From assembly GCF_900100855.1 (NCBI RefSeq), contig NZ_FNCB01000004.1, positions 111,492-175,491 on the forward strand: a stretch of 64,000 nt of DNA, read 5' to 3'. Positions within the stretch are counted from its first letter, which is position 1, and each line of letters starts with the position of its first letter. This document shows, piece after piece, positions 7,867-16,903 of the stretch. Origin of the DNA: Idiomarina zobellii. GTDB lineage: Bacteria; Pseudomonadota; Gammaproteobacteria; Enterobacterales; Alteromonadaceae. The position numbers and the translations under genes are program-made. The notes beneath the pieces were generated by a model. The model ran no database searches and was not told where the DNA came from. It was given only the letters and a program-made list of their open reading frames with translations.

Positions 7867-8466
7867 TTAGAGTGCACGACTCATAATTAGGCGATCTTCA
7901 CCCGGACCTAAGTAATCCTGAATGGTTTCGATAACTGAAAAACCCGCTTGTTTATATAATTTGATGGCAGCGGCATTGTCCGGAGCCACACTGAGCTCAA
8001 GTGTTTTCCAACTGCTTTCAGCCGCTGACTTGATAGCCTGCTCCAACAATATGCGGCCAAGCCCCTGACCTTGGAAGCTCTTCCCTATAAGCAAAGACAT
8101 TAAGGTTGCCCGGCTGCCATCGAGCGGCACTATAAGGCTGTAACCGGCAACTTTCTCGTCACTTTTTATGGTTAAAAAGCTACCAGGCCACTGTCGTAGC
8201 GCTTGGTAAAAAAACAAGCTGGAGTAGGCGTCATTGCCATAAAGCTGCTTTTCAAAAAAGGCGAGCCGGGCAATATTTTCTGAAGACGCGGTTTGTACTG
8301 TCACAGGTACATCGTTTTTACCCGCTTGTGCCAGCGAGCCGACACATAGCCGACACTCGCCGGAAGCCGGCGCAGAGCCTTCAACATAACGGAGTTTATG
8401 AGAGGCGCTCTCTCTGTTACTGGATACTTGATAAACTCTGTCTCGTGAAGAAGTATGGCTGCTCAT
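7867..8466 (-). CDS. GNAT family N-acetyltransferase
   Basis: A 199-aa protein with a GNAT acetyl-CoA fold in residues 53-199: the pyrophosphate loop QGQGLG (132-137) followed by NAAAIKLYKQAGF and a C-terminal YLGPGEDRLIM as in RimI-like members. The substrate is unknown. The first ~52 residues are not typical GNAT and contain a CRLC pair. Either the true start is further in (a GTG near residue 55 is possible but has no good ribosome site) or this is an added segment. A ribosome site (AAAAGG) precedes ATG 8466. It lies between a PagL-like gene and alkB. Confidence 0.8.
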   Translation of the reverse strand: MSSHTSSRDRVYQVSSNRESASHKLRYVEGSAPASGECRLCVGSLAQAGKNDVPVTVQTASSENIARLAFFEKQLYGNDAYSSLFFYQALRQWPGSFLTIKSDEKVAGYSLIVPLDGSRATLMSLLIGKSFQGQGLGRILLEQAIKSAAESSWKTLELSVAPDNAAAIKLYKQAGFSVIETIQDYLGPGEDRLIMSRAL

Positions 8467-8481
8467 AATAACCTTTTTTAG

Positions 8482-9015
8482 TTAAAAAGGATGAACCCAA
8501 CTAAGCCAATAAAAATCGAGACCGTCGTTAGGGCGCTTAATGTCTGCATTAGAATAATGAGTATAGCCAAAGTCAATGCGAGCGTCAGAGTTTTTGCTGA
8601 ACTGCCAGGACAGCGAAATACGATCTTCAAACTGAAACTTGGTTGAGAGCTTTCTGTTACCGAGACTGGTCTTATCGAAATAACTGCCGCCAATACCCGC
8701 TTCTAAATAAAGCGGCCGCTCTGAGCCGGCTATATGCCAGGAAGCAACAGGGCTTATAGTAAACGCCGTAATGTTGTCAGATGTATCATTCGAGTCCTGC
8801 CAATGGTTTAACCCCATATCCACATAAAGCTTAGGCGAACCCAAAAAGCCCGGCATTTCTAAAGGAATGTCGGTAAAACGGTAGGCCACACGAGCGCCAC
8901 GGAATTGGTCGGTTGAATACGAAGCCGTAAAGCTGACTTCATTAGCCAGTGCAGAGGATGAAGCTAAACTACTTGATAATAATAAGGCACTTAGAAGCGA
9001 AAAACGTCTTAACAT
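8482..9015 (-). CDS. PagL-like lipid A 3-O-deacylase
   Basis: A 177-aa outer-membrane beta-barrel protein with a signal peptide (about 1-24, ending SALA) and a C-terminal Phe typical of barrel insertion. The motif YTHYSNADIKRPN marks the PagL family, which removes the 3-O-linked acyl chain from lipid A in the outer leaflet. The catalytic His153 and Ser155 are visible; the third triad position (Glu in Pseudomonas PagL by my alignment) is Asp167. It heads the leftward run with GNAT, alkB, ydbH, ynbE and ydbL. Confidence 0.85.
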   Translation of the reverse strand: MLRRFSLLSALLLSSSLASSSALANEVSFTASYSTDQFRGARVAYRFTDIPLEMPGFLGSPKLYVDMGLNHWQDSNDTSDNITAFTISPVASWHIAGSERPLYLEAGIGGSYFDKTSLGNRKLSTKFQFEDRISLSWQFSKNSDARIDFGYTHYSNADIKRPNDGLDFYWLSWVHPF

Positions 9016-9083
9016 GTCGCTCTCTTAATGGTTGATGAAAAGTGCCTTTATTTTATATACATTCACGAATGTATGTAAACGAG

Positions 9084-9968
9084 TTATTGGTTAATTAATT
9101 GTAACCATTTAATAAAAGCGACAAGGGCGACTGACTGACGCTTCCGTTTTTTGTAAAATACCGAGAGTGGTGACTTAATTGGCTGTGCATACTCTCGAAA
9201 AGGCGTTAAATGAGATAGTTGAGCGTTTAACAGGCTGCTATCGACTAAGGTCACGGCTTTTTCTGTTTGAGCTAAGTCCAGGGACATGTAAAAGTCATCG
9301 CAATGCAGAATACGTTGATTCTTGAGCTTGGACTGGTTTGCTTCGGCCAATTTGGTATGTTCCGGATTATCTGGGTTAATTATCCAGCTTTGGTGATATG
9401 GCGTGTCATTGGTTGAAATAGCCGATACCGGGACAAGATCATTTTTCGATAAACGCTGACTTTGCAAGTGTTTGTCGTTTATCTGACCATAACCAATAGC
9501 AATATCCCAGCTTTGATGTTGTACGGCAGAGACCATGTCAGCGGCATGTTCACCGGCAAAGTAGTCAGCACAGCGTGTAAAGTTTAATTGTATATGCGGG
9601 TAAAGGGCATGAAAGTCCTCGAGCTTATCGGCTAACCAAAAGCGGAAACGTTCAGAGCTTATAGCAACGGTCAGCTGAGTTGTTGTGTTATCACTCAAAC
9701 TTCGGGTACGCTCTATAGCACGCTCTAATTGATCAAATATTTGTTCAATTTGTGGGGCTAACTCAAGCGCTACCGGTGTTAATGAGTGTACTCGGTTATC
9801 ACGCTGGAAAAGTCGCATGTCGAGCTGCTCTTCAAGCGCTTGAATTTGACGGGTAACGGCCGACTGAGTCACTCCAAGTTGTTGTGCAGCCTGCTTAAAA
9901 GACCCGCTTCTGGCCGCAACATCAAAGACTCGAAGTGCATTAAGTGAAGGAAACTTTGCTTTTTTCAT
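9084..9968 (-). CDS. LysR family transcriptional regulator (GcvA-like)
   Basis: A 294-aa LysR-type regulator. The N-terminal winged helix (about 7-66: NALRVFDVAARSGSFKQAA, then VTQSAVTRQIQALEEQL) is followed by a substrate-binding domain (about 93-290). The N-terminus resembles GcvA-type regulators. It is divergent from a LysE-family exporter 82 bases away, so that exporter is its most likely target, perhaps with an amino acid as inducer (inference). Confidence 0.88.
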   Translation of the reverse strand: MKKAKFPSLNALRVFDVAARSGSFKQAAQQLGVTQSAVTRQIQALEEQLDMRLFQRDNRVHSLTPVALELAPQIEQIFDQLERAIERTRSLSDNTTTQLTVAISSERFRFWLADKLEDFHALYPHIQLNFTRCADYFAGEHAADMVSAVQHQSWDIAIGYGQINDKHLQSQRLSKNDLVPVSAISTNDTPYHQSWIINPDNPEHTKLAEANQSKLKNQRILHCDDFYMSLDLAQTEKAVTLVDSSLLNAQLSHLTPFREYAQPIKSPLSVFYKKRKRQSVALVAFIKWLQLINQ

Positions 9969-9983
9969 ATTAATTATTTGGTA

Positions 9984-9998
9984 TTTGTAATTAACAAA
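9984..9998. promoter_or_regulatory. Inverted repeat between LysR gene and LysE exporter
   Basis: TTTGTAATTAACAAA has 5-bp arms around AATTA, in the divergent promoter region. It is a candidate LysR binding site; a second TGTAA follows at about 10000. Confidence 0.35.
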
Positions 9999-10050
9999 AT
10001 GTAACTTTGATTCTCGCAGGTAAGTTACTGGAAAACAAGGAAGGAATACG

Positions 10051-10695
10051 TTGTCGTACTGGAGTGAGTTTTTAACTATTGCGTTAATTCATTTGTTTGC
10101 TGTCGCAAGTCCGGGCCCCGATTTTGCGGTTGTGTCGCGCTACAGCTTGAGCTTTGGCAGAAAAGCGGGTTACTGGGTAGCGCTGGGTATCGCTACCGGT
10201 ATTATTATTCACGTTGCGTACTCGCTGGTCGGTGTGGCACTCATTATTCACCAAACTCCCTGGTTGTATCAGACCTTGCTGGTGGTAGGGGCGTTGTATC
10301 TTGGGTTTATTGGTACCCAAGCGATAAAAGCAAAGCCGCGAACGACAATGTCCAGCGACGAATTTGAGGCCATAAAGCCGAAAAAGCGCAAAGCTTTTAT
10401 TGTCGGTTTTATCACTAACGGTTTGAACGTTAAGGCAACTCTGTTTTTCCTGACGTTATTTACGACTATTATCGCACCAGAAACTCCTTTTTCAGTTAAG
10501 TTTGGTTATGGGGTTTATTTGGTTATAGCAACCGGCGCCTGGTTTTTGTTTTTAACCTGGCTACTAACTCAGCCCGCTATTTTTAAACGGGTTTGGCGTT
10601 ACAGCCATTGGGTAGACAGAGCCATGGGGCTGGCGCTTATATTGTTGTCTGCTAAGTTACTTTGGGAATGGTTTTTACTTATCGAGCTTATCTGA
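10051..10695 (+). CDS. LysE/RhtB family amino acid exporter
   Basis: A 214-aa inner-membrane protein with about six hydrophobic segments and the LysE-family start motif (VASPGPDFAVVSRYSL, residues about 18-33). Relatives export threonine, homoserine lactone, lysine or other amino acids; the substrate cannot be named. The start is TTG with a strong ribosome site (AAGGAAGGA) 6 bases upstream, and no in-frame ATG lies nearby. It is divergent from a LysR gene. Confidence 0.88.
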   Translation: MSYWSEFLTIALIHLFAVASPGPDFAVVSRYSLSFGRKAGYWVALGIATGIIIHVAYSLVGVALIIHQTPWLYQTLLVVGALYLGFIGTQAIKAKPRTTMSSDEFEAIKPKKRKAFIVGFITNGLNVKATLFFLTLFTTIIAPETPFSVKFGYGVYLVIATGAWFLFLTWLLTQPAIFKRVWRYSHWVDRAMGLALILLSAKLLWEWFLLIELI

Positions 10696-10755
10696 GCCGG
10701 GCTTTCGGGTTATACTGAGTAAAATTTTAGAGAACAGCAAAGAGTCACTTTTTAT

Positions 10756-11637
10756 ATGCAGTTATTTGTGAACGATCTTACCGTTATTGATTGCTCTTAC
10801 CTTTGCCCGCAACGCGGCATTGTGGGGGAGAGTTGGATTGTCGATATTGTTCTTGATGGTAACCTGAACGAACAGTCCATGGTGCTTGACTTTGGTAAGG
10901 TCAAAAAGCAAGTGAAAGCCATTATTGATGACTCGGTCGATCACAAGCTGTTGGTTCCTGGCGACCACCCCTACACGAAAGTCACCCATAATGAAGACGA
11001 CAGCTCTTACTGGGTCGACTTTGAGCGTGACAATTCCCGTTCAATACACCTGTTTTGTCCGTCAGACTCTTTTGCCTTTATCGATGCCGAAGTAGTCAGT
11101 ATCGAGACGGTTACTGATTATGTCAAAGCGGTGATTAAACAAGAACTACCGGTGAACGTTGAAGGTCTGAAACTCACCTTACGTCCTGAGCAAATTGACG
11201 GTTTTTATTATCACTACACTCACGGTTTAAAAAAGCACGATGGCAACTGTCAGCGTATTGCCCACGGGCATCGTTCAAAGCTACAGATATTTATTGACGG
11301 TATTCGCCAGCCAGCGTTAGAGAAAAGTTGGTGCGATAAATGGGAAGACATTTATATTGGTACCGAAGACGATATCGCGACTTTTAATGAAATGACGCTA
11401 TCGAAAGCGGCAAATGGCGTAGACGAAAACACTCACATTGGTTACAGCTACACCTCAATTCAGGGATTGTTTGAATTGGTTATGCCGCGTAGCGAAAACT
11501 ACGTGATTGAAAGTGACTCTACGGTTGAATGTATTGCGCAGTACCTGGCCTCGACAATAGGGCAGGAGCACGCAGGCAAGTCAGTGGAAGTCAGAGCCTA
11601 CGAAGGCGTTGGTAAAGGAGCTATTGCTTATGCGTAA
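10756..11637 (+). CDS. Two-domain 6-pyruvoyl-tetrahydropterin synthase/QueD-like protein
   Basis: A 293-aa protein that reads as two tandem QueD/PTPS (tunnelling-fold) units. QueD makes 6-carboxy-tetrahydropterin in queuosine synthesis. Unit 1 (1-150) keeps the central DFGKVK (45-50) and the D62-H63 pair of the catalytic relay, but its zinc-ligand region reads CPQRGIVGES with no HGH. Unit 2 (150-293) keeps a His (H156), the Cys (C165) and HGH (H170, H172), plus the late Glu (E283), but has no DFxxLK or DH. Together the halves hold one full set of residues. The true reaction is unknown. It overlaps the next gene by 8 bases. Confidence 0.75.
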   Translation: MQLFVNDLTVIDCSYLCPQRGIVGESWIVDIVLDGNLNEQSMVLDFGKVKKQVKAIIDDSVDHKLLVPGDHPYTKVTHNEDDSSYWVDFERDNSRSIHLFCPSDSFAFIDAEVVSIETVTDYVKAVIKQELPVNVEGLKLTLRPEQIDGFYYHYTHGLKKHDGNCQRIAHGHRSKLQIFIDGIRQPALEKSWCDKWEDIYIGTEDDIATFNEMTLSKAANGVDENTHIGYSYTSIQGLFELVMPRSENYVIESDSTVECIAQYLASTIGQEHAGKSVEVRAYEGVGKGAIAYA

Positions 11638-12454
11638 GTCTCGTTTTATGGGCGTGTTGATTGGTCTGATTGTATCGGCCCCTCTGCTTGCCAACAGCTC
11701 TGTGCCTCTTGAAGTTAAAGGGCCTTTTACACAAGGGGCGTTGCATTTAGGTAAAACGGTCGCTGGAGCTGAAGTGACGCTAAATGGTGAAGCGGTGGAA
11801 GTGACCGACAATGGTTACTTTGTTTTTGGATTCGGTCGCAAAGCAGAACTTGAACATGAGCTCAGTGTATCGGCTAACGGAGAGACCCGCACTAAAACCA
11901 TTACACTAAGTGAACGAGAATACGATATTGACCGTGTCGATGGCGTTCCTCAAAAGACAGTGACACCAGACCCGGAGCAGGTTAAGCGAGCTCGAAAAGA
12001 AGCTGAAAAAGTGTGGTTGGCAAGACAAGAAGCGTCTAAAAATAAGCACTTCCTGACGCCTGTGGCGAAACCAGCTGAAGGGCGTATTAGCGGAGTTTAC
12101 GGCAGTCAACGAATCTTTAATGGCGAGCCTCGTAACCCTCATTATGGAGAAGATATTGCTGTGCCAACAGGAACACCTGTAAAAGCTCCCTGGACCGGGA
12201 AAGTGGTTTTAGCGGAGCCTGACTTATTTTACTCGGGTGGCACTATCATTATTGAGCACGGCTACAAGGTAAACACCACCTATTTGCACCTCAGCAAGTT
12301 GCACGTGGAAACTGGCGATACAGTAAAGCAGGGTGAGGTAATAGGAGAAGTTGGCGCTACAGGCCGTGCTACGGGGCCTCATTTAGATTGGCGGGTTAAC
12401 TGGGGAAATACCCGGTTAGACCCGGCATTACTTCCCCAGCTTTACGAAGACTAA
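11630..12454 (+). CDS. M23 family metallopeptidase (LytM-type)
   Basis: A 274-aa secreted protein with an N-terminal signal segment (about 1-22) and a C-terminal M23 endopeptidase domain (about 150-270). The zinc and catalytic residues are H171 and D175 (HYGEDIAVP), H220 (TYLHLS) and H251 (HLDW), so it should be active in cleaving peptidoglycan cross-links. A charged stretch (115-140) links it to an N-terminal beta domain. I chose ATG 11630, not an upstream in-frame start, because it has a ribosome site (AAAGGAG) and follows the signal peptide. It overlaps the QueD-like gene and meets the M61 gene tail to tail. Confidence 0.88.
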   Translation: MRKSRFMGVLIGLIVSAPLLANSSVPLEVKGPFTQGALHLGKTVAGAEVTLNGEAVEVTDNGYFVFGFGRKAELEHELSVSANGETRTKTITLSEREYDIDRVDGVPQKTVTPDPEQVKRARKEAEKVWLARQEASKNKHFLTPVAKPAEGRISGVYGSQRIFNGEPRNPHYGEDIAVPTGTPVKAPWTGKVVLAEPDLFYSGGTIIIEHGYKVNTTYLHLSKLHVETGDTVKQGEVIGEVGATGRATGPHLDWRVNWGNTRLDPALLPQLYED

Positions 12455-14214
12455 CTTTCTACGGTAAGCCATCCATTCAATTTGGCAGCGTCTTTAATCG
12501 AGAGCTGCCAGCATGCCGGGGTTGGCTCCTCCCAAATTAAATCTAACGTTAATAGCTCGTCACGTCGAAATGCATGCACGGTAACTTTCTGACCTGGGCG
12601 ATAACGTGACAAGACAGATTGCACGTTTGCATCCGTCACTTGCAAGTGATCAATCGCGATAATACGGTCTGACGCTGACAAACCAGCGTTATAAGCTGTT
12701 TCGTCATGGTAAACACTTAATAGCTCCAACCCAGCAGACGAAGCTTTGTATTTTGCGCCTAAATTGACCGGAGCAGGGTCGTCGGCAGCTTTCAGTGAGT
12801 TGTCATCCGCGGGTACTGAGCGCGTAACTTCTAGTCCAAACTGATTCAATAAGCTTTCTAACGGCAGGCTTTCTTTGACGTACAGTTGCTCGCGTAAAAA
12901 GTCGGCAACATCAACGCCTGAATAACTGTCCAAAATGTTAAGGACGGTGTCATCGGCGGTGCCTAAACCCGTTTTGCCGAACTCATGCCAGAGCTTTTTC
13001 ATGACATGAGCCAATGTCAGCGAATGGTTGCTTTGCAAACGCAGCATTAAATCCAGGCTAAGCGCAATAAGAGCGCCTTTTGAGTAGTAGCTGACAATGC
13101 TGTTCGGCGCATTCTCATTTTGCTGATAAAACTTAGTCCAGGCCAGATAGCTCGACTCTGTCACGCTTTGTTGGTACTGACCGGCGCCACGCTCAACCCG
13201 AGCTAAGGTTTCTGACAGAACTTTTAAGTATTGCTCGGCGCTGACAATGCCTCCGGCATGTAATAGATAGTCGTCGAAATAGGAGGTCATGCCCTCATAA
13301 AACCACAGCTGTTCGGTATAGCTTTCTTTGTCCAGCTGATAAGGAATAAACGCTTTGGGTTTTAATGTTTTCACATTCCAACTGTGGAAATACTCATGGC
13401 AACAAAGGCTCAAGAAGGTTTGGTAGTCTTCATTAATACCATGGTCATGCTCGCCAATTAGACTTTTACGACTGCACAGAAGGGCGGTTGAGTTACGGTG
13501 TTCGAGCCCGCCAAAACCTTCACCAACAACCATAGTCAGAAAGGTGTAGGACTTAAACGGAGCTTCTCCAAACATCGATATCTGAGTTTCACAAATACGC
13601 GCCAAATCGGCACAGATTTTTGAGGTGTCGGCAAAGTGACGCCCGCTTAACACCAATGAGTGCTTAATTCCGTGGGCAATAAATTCTTCAATGACCAGGT
13701 CGCCCATTAAGAACGGATAGTCGATAAGGGCGTCGTAGTTTTCTGCCTCGAAGGTTCCCCAGGAATGAGGTTGGCCGGTTAAGCGGGGCATGCCAGTCGC
13801 CACTTTCCATTCAAGCGCATCGACTGGTGCGTGCAATGTTAATTGGCAAGCTTCGTCTTCTCGGCCAGCAACAGCAAGACATAAACTGGTGTTGTTAAAG
13901 AACCCTTGCAATTGGTCTAAATAGGCAGAGCGAACAGACAAGTCCCACGCGTAGACTTGATACCTAACAGTGACTGTTTTTTCGGCTGTATTCAACCGCC
14001 AGCGGTTTTTGCTTACTTGCTTTATTGCTACCGCTTCACCGTTAGCTTCGGCATACAATCCGATAATATGCTTAGAGAAGTCGCGTATGAGATAACTGCC
14101 TGGAATCCAGTTAGGTAACCACAGCTCCTGCTCTGGCTCGGGAGTATCGATGGTCAGAATGACTTCGAATAGGTGACCATGTAAATCGATGGGTGTTATA
14201 TCGTAAGCGATCAA
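12451..14214 (-). CDS. M61 family aminopeptidase with PDZ domain
   Basis: A 587-aa protein of the glycyl aminopeptidase (M61) family. It has an N-terminal beta-sandwich, the zinc motif HEYFHSWN (about residue 272) with the downstream ligand Glu in FYEGMTSYFDDY, and a C-terminal PDZ domain (about 480-560). No signal peptide is visible, so it is probably cytoplasmic, cutting N-terminal Gly or Ala from peptides. Its stop codon overlaps that of the M23 gene by 4 bases. Confidence 0.9.
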   Translation of the reverse strand: MIAYDITPIDLHGHLFEVILTIDTPEPEQELWLPNWIPGSYLIRDFSKHIIGLYAEANGEAVAIKQVSKNRWRLNTAEKTVTVRYQVYAWDLSVRSAYLDQLQGFFNNTSLCLAVAGREDEACQLTLHAPVDALEWKVATGMPRLTGQPHSWGTFEAENYDALIDYPFLMGDLVIEEFIAHGIKHSLVLSGRHFADTSKICADLARICETQISMFGEAPFKSYTFLTMVVGEGFGGLEHRNSTALLCSRKSLIGEHDHGINEDYQTFLSLCCHEYFHSWNVKTLKPKAFIPYQLDKESYTEQLWFYEGMTSYFDDYLLHAGGIVSAEQYLKVLSETLARVERGAGQYQQSVTESSYLAWTKFYQQNENAPNSIVSYYSKGALIALSLDLMLRLQSNHSLTLAHVMKKLWHEFGKTGLGTADDTVLNILDSYSGVDVADFLREQLYVKESLPLESLLNQFGLEVTRSVPADDNSLKAADDPAPVNLGAKYKASSAGLELLSVYHDETAYNAGLSASDRIIAIDHLQVTDANVQSVLSRYRPGQKVTVHAFRRDELLTLDLIWEEPTPACWQLSIKDAAKLNGWLTVES

Positions 14215-14289
14215 GAGCGTCTCCTTTGCTTGACACTGACTGACATCTAGCGATCATAGTAGCATACAGATAGCTAGCGCGAGACCCGT

Positions 14290-14985
14290 ATGAGCACCAA
14301 AAAAATCACCGAACTGGTTCCCGGACAAAGAATTGAAGTACAACTGACTAATTCAAACGTGCCCGCACGGTTTTTTACTGAGTTTATCGGTGCCTTAAAA
14401 GATCGCTGGCTTATTCTAAATATGCCCGATGCACGAAAATACAGTGATTTACGGGACTATATCGAGGAAGCGATTCCTGTCGTAGTACGGTTTGTGTTAG
14501 AAGCAGGGAACGGTGAAATTTGCGCTTTTCGAAGCGACATTAACTACATTGTTTCTCACCCGACAAAAATGCTGTTCATCCGTTGGCCAAATGAGGTGGA
14601 ATACCGCGTAATTCGTAAAGGGCGGCGGTTTGATGCCTTCTTACCAATGGTTCTTGAAGGTCAGTCTACCGAAGGAGATAAGGTTTCCCTCAAAGGTCAT
14701 GTTCTGGATGTGTCAGAAACCGGATGCCGGGTTAAACATGAGCTACCAGAGAGTAATGACAAGATCTTGTGGGAAAACGGCAGTAAAGTCGACCTAGTCA
14801 TAGAGCAAAAAAATAACCGTAAAGTGACGTTAAAAGCCATTGTTCGTCAGGTTAAACGAAACGACCACTATGAATTAGGTTTACAGTTTTTAGGCAACCA
14901 GAAAGACGAAGTGAATGCGTTGTTCTCCGGAAGCTTAGTCGATATTGAAGAGTTGTCTAAACTGGAGGCGTCAGGAAGCGCATGA
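14290..14985 (+). CDS. PilZ domain protein, YcgR-like (c-di-GMP binding)
   Basis: A 231-aa protein with an N-terminal YcgR-N-like beta domain (about 1-100) and a PilZ domain (about 105-220). Both c-di-GMP signatures are intact: RxxxR at R109-R113 and DxSxxG at D140-G145. YcgR-type proteins bind c-di-GMP and act on the flagellar motor or other targets. Here it overlaps the LytS-type kinase gene by 4 bases (ATGA), which points to a role linked to that two-component system. Confidence 0.88.
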   Translation: MSTKKITELVPGQRIEVQLTNSNVPARFFTEFIGALKDRWLILNMPDARKYSDLRDYIEEAIPVVVRFVLEAGNGEICAFRSDINYIVSHPTKMLFIRWPNEVEYRVIRKGRRFDAFLPMVLEGQSTEGDKVSLKGHVLDVSETGCRVKHELPESNDKILWENGSKVDLVIEQKNNRKVTLKAIVRQVKRNDHYELGLQFLGNQKDEVNALFSGSLVDIEELSKLEASGSA

Positions 14986-16070
14986 AGCATTTGTTGAATC
15001 AGTGGCAAATGCTGATGGAAAATAGAAACCGGTTCTTCTGGTTGTTACAAGCCGGCGGTTGGATTGGCTACGCGTTAGTGAACTACATTGGCTCACTCAT
15101 GCATGAAATGCGTGATATTTACACGCTTATTATTATTCTTGGCGCGTATGCTGGCTTTCTTCTGACGGTTCCGTTGCGCTATTTCTACCGGCGAATATGG
15201 GAGATGGCACCACCGCTTATGGTGCTTATTGCTATCGTTGCGTCTTATGTTATTTCGGTGCTTTGGGCCATTATTGATAACGCGACTTACTGGGAAATTT
15301 ATAAATTTGGATTCAGACCTGACAGCCCATTCTTTTATTTAAAAAACAGCCTGGCGAAGTTTTATATTATTTTAAGCTGGAGCGGGCTGTATTTTGGTAT
15401 TAAATACTACCAAATGCTGCAGGAAGAAAAGCAGAAAGCACTGTTGGCCTCGTCTATGGCCCATCAGGCACAATTAAAAATGCTGCGTTACCAACTTAAC
15501 CCGCACTTTCTGTTTAATACACTTAATGCGATATCAACACTTATTTTGATAAAAGACTCAGACAAGGCCAATAAGATGGTTAATAAGTTGAGTCGATTCT
15601 TAAGGTTCTCACTGGATAACGATCCGATTAAAAAAGTACCGCTGGAAAAAGAGATTGATGCGCTGCTGTTGTATTTGGACATTGAAAAGGTGCGCTTTGA
15701 TGAGCAACTAGAAGTGACTATAAATCTCGAGGAAGAAACTAAGCAGGCATTGGTTCCCAGTTTAATCTGCCAGCCGCTTATTGAAAACTCGATTAAGTAC
15801 GCCATTGCGCAGGTCGAAGGGGTGGGTAAAATAAGTATTCAATCGAAAAAAGTAAACGATGATTTAGAAATAACTATCTGTGATAACGGCCCCCAATTGG
15901 AATCTGACCCTAATAAACTGTTCAGGAAAGAAGGCGTTGGTCTTAATAACACTCAGCAACGTTTACAGTCACTGTACGGTAAGCACTTTATATTTAACAT
16001 GAGTAAGAACGAAGGCTCAGGTCTTTGTGTCACCATTGTTATACCTTTTGAAACACTGGAGAAAGTATGA
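14982..16070 (+). CDS. LytS/AlgZ-type sensor histidine kinase
   Basis: A 362-aa membrane kinase. About four hydrophobic segments fill residues 20-140, then a short coiled coil (about 142-165), the His_kinase domain with phospho-accepting H175 (YQLNPHFLFNTLNAIS), and a HATPase domain (about 255-358, with PLIENSIKYA and DNGP). It has no separate ligand domain, so the membrane part is likely the sensor. It overlaps the LytTR regulator gene by ATGA and the PilZ gene by ATGA, so all three should be co-translated. Confidence 0.92.
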   Translation: MKHLLNQWQMLMENRNRFFWLLQAGGWIGYALVNYIGSLMHEMRDIYTLIIILGAYAGFLLTVPLRYFYRRIWEMAPPLMVLIAIVASYVISVLWAIIDNATYWEIYKFGFRPDSPFFYLKNSLAKFYIILSWSGLYFGIKYYQMLQEEKQKALLASSMAHQAQLKMLRYQLNPHFLFNTLNAISTLILIKDSDKANKMVNKLSRFLRFSLDNDPIKKVPLEKEIDALLLYLDIEKVRFDEQLEVTINLEEETKQALVPSLICQPLIENSIKYAIAQVEGVGKISIQSKKVNDDLEITICDNGPQLESDPNKLFRKEGVGLNNTQQRLQSLYGKHFIFNMSKNEGSGLCVTIVIPFETLEKV

Positions 16071-16891
16071 GTCAGCGCTTAAAAACGCTCGTTGTTGATG
16101 ACGAACCTTTAGCACGAAAGGGCTTGTCAGTGCGTCTGGAAGCTTTTGAAGAGCTTCAGCTTATGCCGGAATGCCCAAACAGTCGCACGGCTGTCGATGT
16201 TATCGTCGAAGAAAAGCCGGATTTAGTGTTTCTGGATATACAAATGCCCGGACTGAATGGCTTCGAGGTCTTAAAAGCCGTTAAAGAGCAGGGGGGCGAA
16301 TTGCCTACTGTTGTCTTCGTTACGGCTTATGATGAATATGCGATAAAAGCCTTTGAAGTAAGGGCGTTAGACTATTTGCTGAAGCCGGTTGATGACGACC
16401 GACTGAAAGAGTGTGTAGAACGAGTTATTGCTGAAAACAGCAGTTTCGATACAGAGCAACATGAAAAGTTGGTGGGTTTGGTTGCTGAAGTGACAGGGCA
16501 GAATGCGGAAGATCTGCTGAAAACCTTATCGGAAGGTGGTGACATAGCGACGAACCAGTACCCCGATCATATTGCGATTAAAGACAGCGGTGAAATTACA
16601 CGGGTGGCTATTAAGGACATTAAATGGATTGATGCGGCGGGCGACTATATGTGCATCCACGCTAACGATGACACTTATATTTTGCGTCGTACCATGAAGG
16701 AGCTTGAGAAAGAATTAAGCCCTCAGCTATTTCAGCGTGTACATCGCTCTGCTATTGTCAATGTTAACCAAGTCGAGAAACTGTGTAATCAGCAAAATGG
16801 CGAATACCATTTGCAGTTAAAAAATGGACAGCAGCTGAAAGTCAGTCGCAGTTATAAAGACAAAATAAAACAGCTGATTTTAGGTCAGTAA
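16067..16891 (+). CDS. LytTR family response regulator
   Basis: A 274-aa regulator with a CheY-like receiver (about 5-125; acidic pair D11-D12, phospho-acceptor D57 in FLDIQMPG, Lys in LKPV) and a LytTR DNA-binding domain (about 165-272, with FQRVHRSAIVNVNQV). LytTR proteins bind two imperfect direct repeats upstream of targets. It is the partner of the kinase encoded just before it, and a lipoprotein gene follows after 12 bases. Confidence 0.94.
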   Translation: MSQRLKTLVVDDEPLARKGLSVRLEAFEELQLMPECPNSRTAVDVIVEEKPDLVFLDIQMPGLNGFEVLKAVKEQGGELPTVVFVTAYDEYAIKAFEVRALDYLLKPVDDDRLKECVERVIAENSSFDTEQHEKLVGLVAEVTGQNAEDLLKTLSEGGDIATNQYPDHIAIKDSGEITRVAIKDIKWIDAAGDYMCIHANDDTYILRRTMKELEKELSPQLFQRVHRSAIVNVNQVEKLCNQQNGEYHLQLKNGQQLKVSRSYKDKIKQLILGQ

Positions 16892-16903
16892 TAGGTTATC
16901 ACT

